DNA of 12,886 nucleotides from Clostridia bacterium. GTDB taxonomy: Bacteria > Bacillota > Clostridia > Oscillospirales > Acutalibacteraceae. The first letter of the stretch is position 1. Every line of letters begins with the position of its first letter. The translations under genes and the position numbers were made by a program. The notes under the pieces are model-generated. The model ran no database searches. It saw only the letters and a list, made by a program, of their open reading frames with translations, and was not told where the DNA came from. Shown here in pieces: positions 1 through 6,349 of the stretch. Location: positions 1 through 12,886 of the forward strand of contig CAAEIG010000034.1 of NCBI GenBank assembly GCA_900755895.1. Direction: 5' to 3'.

Positions 1-438
1 CTTCACCCGTATGGCGTAGTCTCCGACCACCGGCTGGAGAAGTTGGGGCTCCTCTGGCCTGGGAACCGTGGGGGAGGATCTCCGCAGGTAGTGGCCCTGA
101 CAGAAGACCCCTTTGTCCCGTTCCCGGTAGGCTGCCCCCACCTGTGTCGCATGGAGAAAGGGGACGGCCTCCGGTGAGGGGCGCTCCAGGTGTTCCATTA
201 CGAACCGGCCCAGAGCCTCGTCGTCCCCGGCTCCGTAGTAGAGATCAAAGCACGGAAGCTGGTTAGCCAGTTCCATGGCTCGTTCAACGCCTTCCGGATG
301 CTCCAGTTCCAGCGTGCCGGTGAACAGAAGACTCTCTTTTTCTGTCATATTGGCAAACCGCTGCTCCAGCCACTCGCGCTCTGATTTGCTCATCTCCATG
401 CCGTCCAGCAGATAAAACATTTTGTCCTGCTGTTTCAA
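1..438 (-). CDS. ArdA-like antirestriction protein, C-terminus cut by window edge
   Basis: 146 codons are visible and the frame stays open to the left edge. The start is probably TTG at 436-438. A GGAGG about 9 bases upstream supports it, and the TTGA overlaps the TGA stop of the gene before it; ATG at 418-420 is the alternative. From the ATG the protein begins MFYLLDGMEMSKSEREWLEQ. Residues about 17-45 resemble the middle helical region of ArdA proteins. The stretch PFLHATQVGAAYRERDKG followed by VFCQGHYL resembles the third ArdA segment (an aromatic/Gly-rich strand, then G-x-F-x-x-G-Y). The visible end, GDYAIRVK, looks like the first strand of a second ArdA-like module. ArdA proteins mimic DNA and block type I restriction enzymes; that role is inferred from the family. 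Compared with its neighbours it seems to lack most of the first N-terminal domain. Confidence 0.6.
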   Translation of the reverse strand, partial: MKQQDKMFYLLDGMEMSKSEREWLEQRFANMTEKESLLFTGTLELEHPEGVERAMELANQLPCFDLYYGAGDDEALGRFVMEHLERPSPEAVPFLHATQVGAAYRERDKGVFCQGHYLRRSSPTVPRPEEPQLLQPVVGDYAIRVK

Positions 439-1625
439 AGCTCCATTCCTCCCATCTCCAGGTGCGGCTCCGCCATGGTTTGAATGGGCTGACCATCCCG
501 CCGCTCCAGCAGTCCGTAGTCCGTCTGGACGCTGTTGTTTTTCTCCATCAGCTCTCTGCCATAGGCGTACAGATTCAGGTGGGATGCCACCGCCTGAGCC
601 TCCGATTTTGGGAGCATCAACGCCAGCTCCGCCCTAGCCTGGTCTTCGGGTGTGGAGATCTCCGGGGCAAGTATGTATTGGTCCAGCTGATTTCTCAGCT
701 CAAACGCCTGCGAAATCTCAGTACAGTTTGTGGCGGACAGAACCGCTCTGTACAGCGCGAGTTCCGAATGGTTCAGCTTTTCCAGCTCTGACGCCAGAGC
801 CTCCACCGCAGGGAAATCAAAGGAGCCCTCGATGAGACCTGCCAGCTCCGGAGCCCTGCAGTCCAGGCATTTCCATCTACGCTCCCTTCCGGGAGGAGGA
901 TTGAGCGCTTGCAGGATCTCCATGGACGCCCTTTGATGCAGAGGCATCTCCACATTTACTGAGTAGAAATCCGGGGTGCAAATCGTGCCCCAGGACAGTT
1001 CCAGCAAAACTGTATACTTCGGTCCCGATGGAAACTGGTTTGTTACTTCCGGAGCGGTATTCAAATCGCTGTTCTGGACCACATAGCCGCCGTCCATAAA
1101 CGCACCGCCCTCGTCCTGCTGACACCGGCGGCCGATGAGCCCAAAGTCCAGCAGTTCAAACACAGAGTCCGGCAGGTTCTCGATCTCCGGGACAAAACCG
1201 TTTTCCCCGTAGAAACGGCCAAGCTGGGCCGGAGTCCTGACTTCGCGTACAACGTGGCAGCAGTCCACGCTTGCCGCCAAGTCCCGGAGCCGCCGGAGCG
1301 AGATGGCCCCTTCTCCTTTGGCTTCATCCATGCGCAGCAGACCCTGGAAGGCGATCCGCTGGGTGTCCGACATCTCTGAGAGCCGTACCGCCAGGTCGTT
1401 TAATTCCATCAGACTAAGCGGATCGGCGGACAGATGGGGCTCCAGCTCCTGGCAGTCATAGTAGGTATCTACCTCCAGAGAGAGGCCGTCCCCCTCTCGA
1501 TACCGTACTTTGTCCAGCGCGTCCAGCAGAACCCAGGGGCGGGCCGGTAGGTCCAGCTCGGTATAGAAGTTTTCCCCTGCGCCATTCGTTTTGGTCAGGC
1601 AGACTTGAAAAATCTTCTCAGCCAA
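435..1625 (-). CDS. Two-module ArdA-like antirestriction protein
   Basis: 396 aa. The start is TTG at 1623-1625, overlapping the preceding gene by 8 bases, with GGGAGG about 8 bases upstream; no suitable ATG is near. I see two ArdA-like halves. In module 1 (about 1-187) the helix ELNDLAVRLSEMSDTQRIAF is followed by an ending ELLDFGLIGRRCQQDEG, then GGYVVQ. In module 2 (about 203-383) a helix around EKLNHSELALYRAVL is followed by LNLYAYGRELMEKNNSV, then DYGLLE. Both endings resemble the known Tn916 ArdA ending, which has a YxxYGRDL-like helix followed by a beta strand. Classical ArdA is about 165 aa, so this is roughly double length. The expected role is inhibition of host type I restriction during transfer, inferred from the family. 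The last codons (MGGMEL) carry the ribosome binding site of the next gene. Confidence 0.72.
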   Translation of the reverse strand: MAEKIFQVCLTKTNGAGENFYTELDLPARPWVLLDALDKVRYREGDGLSLEVDTYYDCQELEPHLSADPLSLMELNDLAVRLSEMSDTQRIAFQGLLRMDEAKGEGAISLRRLRDLAASVDCCHVVREVRTPAQLGRFYGENGFVPEIENLPDSVFELLDFGLIGRRCQQDEGGAFMDGGYVVQNSDLNTAPEVTNQFPSGPKYTVLLELSWGTICTPDFYSVNVEMPLHQRASMEILQALNPPPGRERRWKCLDCRAPELAGLIEGSFDFPAVEALASELEKLNHSELALYRAVLSATNCTEISQAFELRNQLDQYILAPEISTPEDQARAELALMLPKSEAQAVASHLNLYAYGRELMEKNNSVQTDYGLLERRDGQPIQTMAEPHLEMGGMEL

Positions 1626-2604
1626 ACGTCATCCCTCCCATCTGTTCTTCTTTCTGGATCTCGTAGTTTTTGGGGTCCGCCCCAGGCACATCCCAGCCCG
1701 CCAGGGAGCCAACTTCCATGGCCTGCCGCTGGGCGGGGGTTACACCCAGATTCTCGTTGAGCTCATCCGCCAGTTCCACATTGCGCTCCTTGTCGCCAGT
1801 GTCCCATTCGGAAGAGTAGTAGCCGGTCTCACCCCGCTTGATGCAGATGAGCTGGCCCGTAGAGGCCAGGGTGGAGAAGCACAGTTTCGGAAGGCTCTCT
1901 GCGATTTTAGGCGCAAACTGCTCCTGCTCGGTCTGGATGCTCCAGTTGTCCCACTGCCACAGGTGGACATACAGTTCACCGCCGTCCACCTGGATCTCAT
2001 GCTGCTCAAAGCCCTCGCCCCAGCCGTCCGCCGCCTGGCCGGTGAGGTAGTCTTTGAGACTGGCCAGCTCCTCCGGGGTGAGCTCGCCCACCACCCGGCA
2101 CTCCGCCACGCCCCAGAGCCGTCCATCCCGGACTTCCGCGGTGAACTGGGCGGAGCGGACCTTAGTGTCCAGGCTGTCCTGCCTACCGTACCAGTGCATG
2201 AGGCCCCGCTCTTTCTCCTCCGGCATCTGGTTTCTGACCAGAGCGCCCAGAATCTGGTCCTCATAGTCCAGGAGGGTTCGTCCATCCCATTCCTCGCCGG
2301 TCTCGTCTATGTCCCCCCACTCGTCCCGCGGGTAAAAGTCTGCGGCCAGGGGCATATACAGCTTGAGCAGGGTGGGCTCCGGCGGCTGGACGGTAAACCG
2401 GTCCTCCCCGATGACCAGGGCCAGACTGCGGCCGTTGTCCCAAGTGATTTGGAACTGGCCGTCGTCGTCAATGCAGTCCAGGGTCCCCATGGAGCCGGGC
2501 GGGATAGGGTGTGGGTCGTTCCCCATCTCGGTGAGCTTGATCCGGCTGCCCTTGGGGTACTGCTCCCGCAGGAACTCCAGCCATTCTCTCGGTACTTCAC
2601 GCAT
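1618..2604 (-). CDS. DUF4314-domain protein with conserved C-terminal motif
   Basis: 328 aa, starting at ATG 2602-2604. GGAGGT lies 7 bases upstream, inside the last codons of the preceding gene, and one base separates the two genes. Residues about 15-72 (YPKGSRIKLTEMGNDPHPIP, then a Gly-rich turn and WDNGRSLALVIGED) match the DUF4314 pattern, a small beta-rich domain common in Clostridia conjugative elements. The middle (about 80-250) is acidic and Trp-rich and I do not recognise it. The C-terminal part (about 258-315) includes TGYYSSEWDTGD and GVTPAQRQAMEVGSLAGWDV, a type of ending I associate with accessory proteins of such elements but cannot name. No catalytic motif is visible and the function is unknown. 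Its place between ArdA-like genes suggests a role during or soon after transfer. It ends MGGMTFG, which encodes the next gene's ribosome binding site. Confidence 0.8.
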   Translation of the reverse strand: MREVPREWLEFLREQYPKGSRIKLTEMGNDPHPIPPGSMGTLDCIDDDGQFQITWDNGRSLALVIGEDRFTVQPPEPTLLKLYMPLAADFYPRDEWGDIDETGEEWDGRTLLDYEDQILGALVRNQMPEEKERGLMHWYGRQDSLDTKVRSAQFTAEVRDGRLWGVAECRVVGELTPEELASLKDYLTGQAADGWGEGFEQHEIQVDGGELYVHLWQWDNWSIQTEQEQFAPKIAESLPKLCFSTLASTGQLICIKRGETGYYSSEWDTGDKERNVELADELNENLGVTPAQRQAMEVGSLAGWDVPGADPKNYEIQKEEQMGGMTFG

Positions 2605-2605
2605 A

Positions 2606-3283
2606 TCACATACCTCCTAATTTCATGCCCCACTGGGGCGCAGTCTGTTCCAGCTCCTGATGGAGCGCCTCCACCGCACCGGTGACCACTGGGTCATCTC
2701 GGAAACTGTCCAGTTTGCGGTAGTCCTCAAAGAACTGCTGTTCCCCGTCTACGGAGCGCACCAGATCCACCGTGGCGACTTCGTCCTTGGTGACACCCAG
2801 CCGTTTCTCCGGCCTGTCGCTGTCCTGATAGATCTGGATAGCCTCTTCCAAGGTCAGGTTCCGGCAGATTTGTTCCTCCGGCGTGCTGCAGTCCGTCAGG
2901 ACGAACCAGGCGTAGGTGTGGGACCTGCCGGGGTCCGCCGCCTCCCGTAAAGCCTGCTTTCCGGCCTCTGTCAGCCCGTAATTGCAGGCCCGGCGGGGAT
3001 TTTCCTCTCCGGCGAAGTCCAGCAAGATGTCGTCCACGGCCTTTTTCAACTCTGGATCGTCCGTCAGGGTTTCATGCCGGAGGCCAGTGGTGTTCCGGTA
3101 TGGCAGCTCCTCCCAGATGGTCTGGAGATAGGCTCCGTGGTCGGTAAACTCCTGCCGCTCCCCGCTGGCGAAGGTCACCCGGCCAACCAGCGTTTCACCA
3201 TCCGGATGAAAAAGGCCCGCCTCCTCAACGGAAGCGGGCCGCAAGTCAAAGGAATCTGCCTGATCCATCTTTTTATTTTTCAT
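2606..3283 (-). CDS. Hypothetical accessory protein of a conjugative element, 225 aa
   Basis: The start is set at ATG 3281-3283 because GGAGGTGA lies 5 bases upstream; the open frame continues 11 codons further without a better site. The protein is acidic, with no signal peptide or membrane segment. Residues about 20-65 look like a small beta-rich domain (HPDGETLVGRVTFASGERQE). Residues 122-215 form a second block with LTLEEAIQIYQDSDRPEK and RLGVTKDEVATVDLV followed by DYRKLDSFRDDPVV. This second block resembles C-terminal regions of uncharacterised proteins in Clostridia mobile elements, but I cannot name the family. Neighbours are a broken ArdA-like gene 77 bases upstream and a DUF4314 gene 1 base downstream, so it belongs to the same transcription unit. 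Its KLGGM end encodes the next ribosome binding site. Function unknown. Confidence 0.75.
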   Translation of the reverse strand: MKNKKMDQADSFDLRPASVEEAGLFHPDGETLVGRVTFASGERQEFTDHGAYLQTIWEELPYRNTTGLRHETLTDDPELKKAVDDILLDFAGEENPRRACNYGLTEAGKQALREAADPGRSHTYAWFVLTDCSTPEEQICRNLTLEEAIQIYQDSDRPEKRLGVTKDEVATVDLVRSVDGEQQFFEDYRKLDSFRDDPVVTGAVEALHQELEQTAPQWGMKLGGM

Positions 3284-3360
3284 CTTGGTCACCTCCAGTT
3301 CTGTAAACACAACCAATACCAGGACTTGCGGGGAAAGTCCATCCCAAACATCGGAGAAAT

Positions 3361-4553
3361 TCAGGTCATCTGCATCCCCTCCTCTTTCTGATATTGCTCC
3401 GCAGGGTCGCCCGCCATCAGTTCCTCCAGCGTCAATGTCCCGTGATAGGCGATGTATCCCTGCTCCGTAAACACGCCTTGCTCCTGTTCCATGTGCTGAC
3501 GTCCGTATTTCCCATAGTCATAGAACGCGTCCAAATCGTCATCGTAGTCGAAATGGCCGGAGTTCTGGATCATATATCTGCCGTACTCCTCCGGCGTATG
3601 GACATTGGGGACAAAATCGAATAGGTTCAGATTCTTTGCCAGGCGGCGAACCTCGGCGGCACATTCCGGCTTTGCGAAAGTCACCGCTGCCTCCAGCTTG
3701 GCTCGATCTGCCCGCGCCAGCTTTGAGATGGCGGCGCACATGGCGTTGAGTTCGAAGACGCTTTCCCGCTCCAAGGCGCAGGCCGTTTCAACAACGGCGG
3801 GCAAGTTATTGATTTGAATCTCTAATTTCGCAAACTCCTCACTTTCAAGCCCGCCCCGGCAGAGCATCCGCGCGATCTGGCGCTCCGGTGCGGGAAGATA
3901 CAGCCAGACCGCCTCGCTGCTGTCATCGCTTGCATGGATGGATTGCAGTGAGACAGTCATCAGGCCCTCCTCATACAGATATTCCGGGAAGTTTCTGCCT
4001 TGGTAGATCAGGCTGAGCTCCATTCCATTGTCGTAGACGACGCCGTAGGGGGTGATGGTGCCCTCGTTCTCTGTAATCAGGAGAAGGGCGGTCTCCACCC
4101 CGTCCAACTGCTCCAGCTCCTCCAGGGAGGCGCACCCGCCGTGGAGATTTATATAGTGCGCCCGGCCGATCTTCTCCAGATCGGAGAAGTCGTAATTACG
4201 GTGGCCTCCTGACAGCAGAAGGTCAGGTTGATGAGGTCCGTCATATCCGAGAGGTCCAGCTTTGCTGCCATCCCCTGGAACTGGGCCAGCCCAGTGCGGT
4301 CGAAGCTGTACAGCCGCTTGGCCAAGTAATCCAGCTCATCCACATTGACCGTCCGTTCCTCCAGACATTTTAGAACAGACGCTTTGCCATGAATCTCTTC
4401 CGCCTTACAGTCTCTTACCAAAGGATCTCCAATGTCCAGGGCCTCCAGCATTTTGATAGTGCTGTCATACTGGTCCGTCGGGATGGGGAAGGGGATAGTG
4501 ACAACCGCATAGTCCGGCCGTCTGGCATTCCTAAGTGTCGCTTTGATCCACAT
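3361..4553 (-). pseudogene. ardA: Two-module ArdA-like antirestriction gene broken by a single-base frameshift
   Basis: Two open frames join at about 4190-4193. The upstream frame starts at ATG 4551-4553 (MWIKATLRNARRPDYAVVTI) and runs to FCCQEATVIT. The downstream frame has no start codon with a good site and continues DFSDLEKIGRAHYINLHGGC to the stop at 3361. Adding one base between 4191 and 4192 (a C on the plus strand) rejoins them into 397 aa. The continuation VIT-DFSDLEKIG is what I expect for Clostridia ArdA proteins. The C-terminal part (TPEEYGRYMIQNSGHF, then YDYGKYGRQHMEQEQGVF and GYIAYHG) matches the ArdA ending well. The upstream frame otherwise continues out of frame for about 15 codons to a stop at 4149. 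No slippery heptamer is present, so programmed frameshifting is unlikely; a real deletion or a sequencing error are the options. If intact, it would inhibit type I restriction. Confidence 0.78.
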
Positions 4554-4809
4554 CTTTACCGTTCCTTTCATAGATTTTCTCCATCCGTGTGCGCAAACAG
4601 TCATCCTCGCTGCCCCAGCAGAGAAACCCATGCCCAGGATAGGGACAGCCATCGCAGCGGGAAAATTGATGGCAAACCGGCCTCCGCGGTGGTTCCGGAG
4701 GACAGGAGGGTGCAGCCCTTGGCCTCAGCTGGTGAAGGATCGAGACTGCTCGCATCTGCGCCACCGCTGCGGCATGGGGCAGGTGGCTGTATTCATTTCC
4801 TCTGATCAT
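4531..4809 (-). CDS. Small cysteine-rich hypothetical protein
   Basis: 92 aa. The start is ATG 4807-4809 with a GGGGG run about 9 bases upstream. It overlaps the start of the ArdA-like gene by 23 bases, so the two are probably translationally coupled. Six cysteines (36, 46, 52, 55, 64, 71) include a CxxC; the core is CDGCPYPGHGFLC, followed by a Cys and MEKIYER. This looks like a small metal-binding knuckle, although the spacing matches no zinc finger I can name. The N-terminal half is Pro/Ala/Arg-rich and may be less conserved. A Rho-independent terminator sits just upstream, so the gene either has its own promoter or depends on read-through. Function unknown. The Cys cluster, ribosome binding site and overlap make a real gene likely. 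Confidence 0.6.
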   Translation of the reverse strand: MIRGNEYSHLPHAAAVAQMRAVSILHQLRPRAAPSCPPEPPRRPVCHQFSRCDGCPYPGHGFLCWGSEDDCLRTRMEKIYERNGKDVDQSDT

Positions 4810-4832
4810 GTCTGCTTCCCCCTCTCAAAACG

Positions 4833-4871
4833 AAAAAAGGGCCGTATTCTGCCTTTGGCAAAATACGGCCC
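4833..4871 (-). terminator. Rho-independent terminator
   Basis: Perfect 10-bp arms (4839-4848 and 4862-4871, GGGCCGTATT on the plus strand) enclose a 13-base loop. On the minus strand the stem is followed directly by TTTTTT. It lies 20 bases past the stop of the 220-aa gene (4892) and 24 bases before the next start, so it ends that transcript or acts as an attenuator for the cluster below. Confidence 0.85.
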
Positions 4872-4891
4872 CCACTTGGTTTAGTTTTGAT

Positions 4892-5554
4892 TTATAAATT
4901 CATTTGCGGTTCCTGGCTCTGTATCTGCTCCAACCAGCTCTGGAGATCCGGGACGGTGTATTCGATCTTTGTTCTGGCGGTCTGGATGGCTTTTAGCTGG
5001 TCGCTGTTCGGCTCCGGCCCTTCCTCCAGCAGATAATCCGTGGCGCGGTACAGCTCTGTGAGTTCCTCCTCTGTGAACAGCTGCGCCCTGGAGATGAGGC
5101 CGGAGCGGACGGCGAAGTCCTGCTTGGCGCCGCGGAAATTCCCCTCATAGTAGTGGCCGTGGCTGACGCCGGTATAGTCGTAGTCCCAGACCCAGGTGAC
5201 GAATTGGTATCCACTCCTGTTTTCCCGTTCCCTGCCCGCCAGTACTGCGCCGCCGAAGTCCGCCAGCAGGCGGAAGTCCTCATGCAGACCAGATGCGTGG
5301 AGCAGCGGAGTGTTCTGCACCGCCTCCACATATTCATATACCTCGTCCGCGACCATAGCCACCTGGTGGTACAGCTCGCTGGCTTCTTCACTTTTGTTTC
5401 CGGCTGGAAGCAGAAAGATATCGCTGGCCGGTGATACATAGAGGACGGGCTGGCTGTGAAGGAATACCTCCAGCCGCTTGTCCTCTATAGCGGATGACTC
5501 AATTCCGTCTATATAGAGACGTCGAGACAATTCTGCGAAAAATTTGTTTTTCAT
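4892..5554 (-). CDS. Hypothetical accessory protein of a conjugative element, 220 aa
   Basis: The start is set at ATG 5552-5554, with GGAGGGAG a few bases upstream. An open frame reaches 31 codons further, but its first ATG has no good site and would overlap the promoter region. The protein is acidic with no signal peptide or membrane helix. The C-terminal half carries the recognisable block: FVTWVWDYDYTGVSHGHYYE, then AKQDFAVRSGLISRAQLFTE and ELYRATDYLLEEGPE (about 119-182). I associate this aromatic-rich block with uncharacterised proteins of Clostridia conjugative elements but cannot name the family. No catalytic motif is seen. It appears to be the first gene of the left cluster, with a hairpin-rich leader upstream and a strong terminator downstream, so it may be made separately from the ArdA-like genes. 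Its start context (AAGATGAAAAA) resembles that of the 225-aa gene at 2606-3283. Confidence 0.72.
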   Translation of the reverse strand: MKNKFFAELSRRLYIDGIESSAIEDKRLEVFLHSQPVLYVSPASDIFLLPAGNKSEEASELYHQVAMVADEVYEYVEAVQNTPLLHASGLHEDFRLLADFGGAVLAGRERENRSGYQFVTWVWDYDYTGVSHGHYYEGNFRGAKQDFAVRSGLISRAQLFTEEELTELYRATDYLLEEGPEPNSDQLKAIQTARTKIEYTVPDLQSWLEQIQSQEPQMNL

Positions 5555-5599
5555 CTTGACTCCCTCCTTTGGTACAGAAGATTTAGATGCCCTCTCAAC

Positions 5600-5613
5600 T
5601 TGGCATATGCCAA
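5600..5613. promoter_or_regulatory. Perfect 14-bp palindrome, candidate operator
   Basis: TTGGCATATGCCAA is fully self-complementary. It lies about 46 bases upstream of the 220-aa gene start and just downstream of a possible minus-strand promoter, where a repressor dimer would block transcription. No regulator is encoded next to it. Confidence 0.4.
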
Positions 5614-5626
5614 CGATGCAAAAAGA

Positions 5627-5654
5627 ATTATTTGCCCCTTCCGTCATAACTCAA
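5627..5654 (-). promoter_or_regulatory. Possible promoter for the 220-aa gene
   Basis: Read on the minus strand: TTGAGT (5649-5654), a 16-base spacer, then AATAAT (5627-5632). The -10 matches consensus at 5 of 6 positions and the -35 at 4 of 6, so support is modest. Its position upstream of a good ribosome binding site is plausible. Confidence 0.35.
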
Positions 5655-5657
5655 ATT

Positions 5658-5696
5658 GGCGCCCTTTTTCGATGGAGATATTTCAAAAGGGGCGCC
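5658..5696. repeat. Inverted repeat, hairpin in the leader or junction region
   Basis: The arms at 5658-5669 (GGCGCCCTTTTT) and 5685-5696 (AAAAGGGGCGCC) pair with one bulge around a 15-base loop. On the plus strand TTTTT follows four bases after the stem, so it could terminate rightward transcription. On the minus strand it overlaps the region upstream of the possible promoter. Confidence 0.5.
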
Positions 5697-5747
5697 GGAC
5701 TTTTTACTTAGTACTATAAGACTCTCGTGAACAGCTACCTTGGAAAA

Positions 5748-5797
5748 CAAAAAAGGCCCTGATCTGATGGTTCTATAAAACCAACAAATCAGGGCCT
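5748..5797 (-). terminator. Terminator-like hairpin
   Basis: Perfect 10-bp arms (5754-5763 and 5788-5797, AGGCCCTGAT) with a 24-base loop that contains a further short TGGTT/AACCA pairing. On the minus strand the stem is followed by a T run; on the plus strand AAGTTTTTG follows, so it may work both ways. It would shield the left cluster from transcription out of the recombinase side. Confidence 0.7.
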
Positions 5798-5819
5798 AAG
5801 TTTTTGTATATCTTTTTTC

Positions 5820-6026
5820 GTATTTCTTCCTTTCTGTGTCACCCGAAAAAGGGCACCGACTGGAACAAAACTAGATAATATTGGGGAGAAGCCGCGAAGT
5901 AGGAGGTTCAAATCCCTTCAGCAGCCAATTTTCCGAAAAAATATCTTATAGAATAAACAGCAGATTTCGAGCAGTAAAAAAAGCCGCTACCCCTTGATAC
6001 TCTAGGCGTTCGGCCTAAAATATCTA
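5820..6026. other. Non-coding AT-rich stretch, possible element junction
   Basis: No gene with a ribosome binding site is seen. It holds GGTTCAAATCC (5905-5915), a full match to the tRNA T-arm consensus, followed by a CAGCAGCCA-like end. No acceptor or anticodon arms are present, so this is at best a tRNA remnant of the type left at attachment sites. A short hairpin (TAGGC/GCCTA, 6003-6007 and 6013-6017) follows. Confidence 0.35.
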
Positions 6027-6060
6027 GATTGTAGCGACTTTATGAGAAGTCACTACAATC
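6027..6060. repeat. Long imperfect hairpin downstream of the recombinase
   Basis: The arms GATTGTAG-c-GACTT and AAGTC-a-CTACAATC give 13 pairs with one C/A mismatch around TATGAG. The flanks are AT-rich on both sides, so it may be a weak bidirectional terminator or a recombinase or attachment-site element. No coding feature overlaps it. Confidence 0.5.
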
Positions 6061-6104
6061 TGAATATTTTCAAATTCTCTGCAAGCGGACAGAACTGCAC
6101 CCAC

Positions 6105-6242
6105 CCGGCCTTCTGGCCGGCGGCGCGAGTGCGCCGTACAAGCGTTTTCACCGCAGGTGAAAACCTTGGCGCAGGGGCGGCTTTGCCGACCCCGAGCATT
6201 GAAATCCCGAAGGGCGGAGACCGCCTTTGGCGGGCGGAGCCC
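6105..6242. repeat. Cluster of adjacent GC-rich hairpins
   Basis: In order: CCGGCC-ttct-GGCCGG (6105-6120); CGGCGC-gagt-GCGCCG (6121-6136); GTTTTCACC-gca-GGTGAAAAC (6144-6164); GGGGCGGC-ttt-GCCG-a-CCCC (6174-6193). A region at 6212-6242 follows in which CCGCC (6221-6225) can pair either upstream with 6213-6217 or downstream with 6229-6233, all enclosed by GGGC/GCCC. Open frames crossing it have no ribosome binding site. It could be a structured RNA, a transfer or replication structure, or element-end DNA. Confidence 0.55.
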
Positions 6243-6310
6243 AAAACAAAAGGACATCCTTTCTGATGGTTCCCATAGGTACATTTTCTGAACCGGGTGA
6301 ATTTTCAGGC

Positions 6311-6349
6311 ACAGAGGCGGACGGCGGAAGCCGTCCGCCTCTGTGTTTT
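6311..6349 (+). terminator. Strong 15-bp terminator-like hairpin after the recombinase gene
   Basis: Perfect arms (6311-6325 and 6330-6344, ACAGAGGCGGACGGC) with a GGAA loop, beginning four bases past the recombinase stop codon. The T run (gTTTT) lies on the plus-strand side. For the recombinase transcript the hairpin is followed by GCCTGAAAATT, so it may act mainly as a 3'-end stabiliser there. Confidence 0.65.

Noticed and set aside
1963..2685. Long plus-strand open frame (240 aa) opposite the DUF4314 gene
   Set aside because: It is antisense to a well-supported gene, lacks a good ribosome binding site and shows no recognisable motif; GC-rich sequence produces such frames readily.
4180..4200. 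Programmed ribosomal frameshift in the ArdA-like gene
   Set aside because: No slippery heptamer of the usual form and no obvious downstream structure; a simple base deletion or sequencing error explains the shift.
4149..4652. Separate 167-aa gene
   Set aside because: Its last 15 or so codons are out-of-frame ArdA sequence; it is the front half of the frameshifted ArdA-like gene, and its upstream start lies inside the Cys-rich gene.
5855..5925. tRNA gene
   Set aside because: Only the T-arm consensus matches; the T stem pairs poorly, the 3' segment is too short by two bases and no acceptor, D or anticodon arm is found.
6105..6242. CRISPR array
   Set aside because: The repeated units are different inverted repeats with no identical direct repeats or regular spacers.
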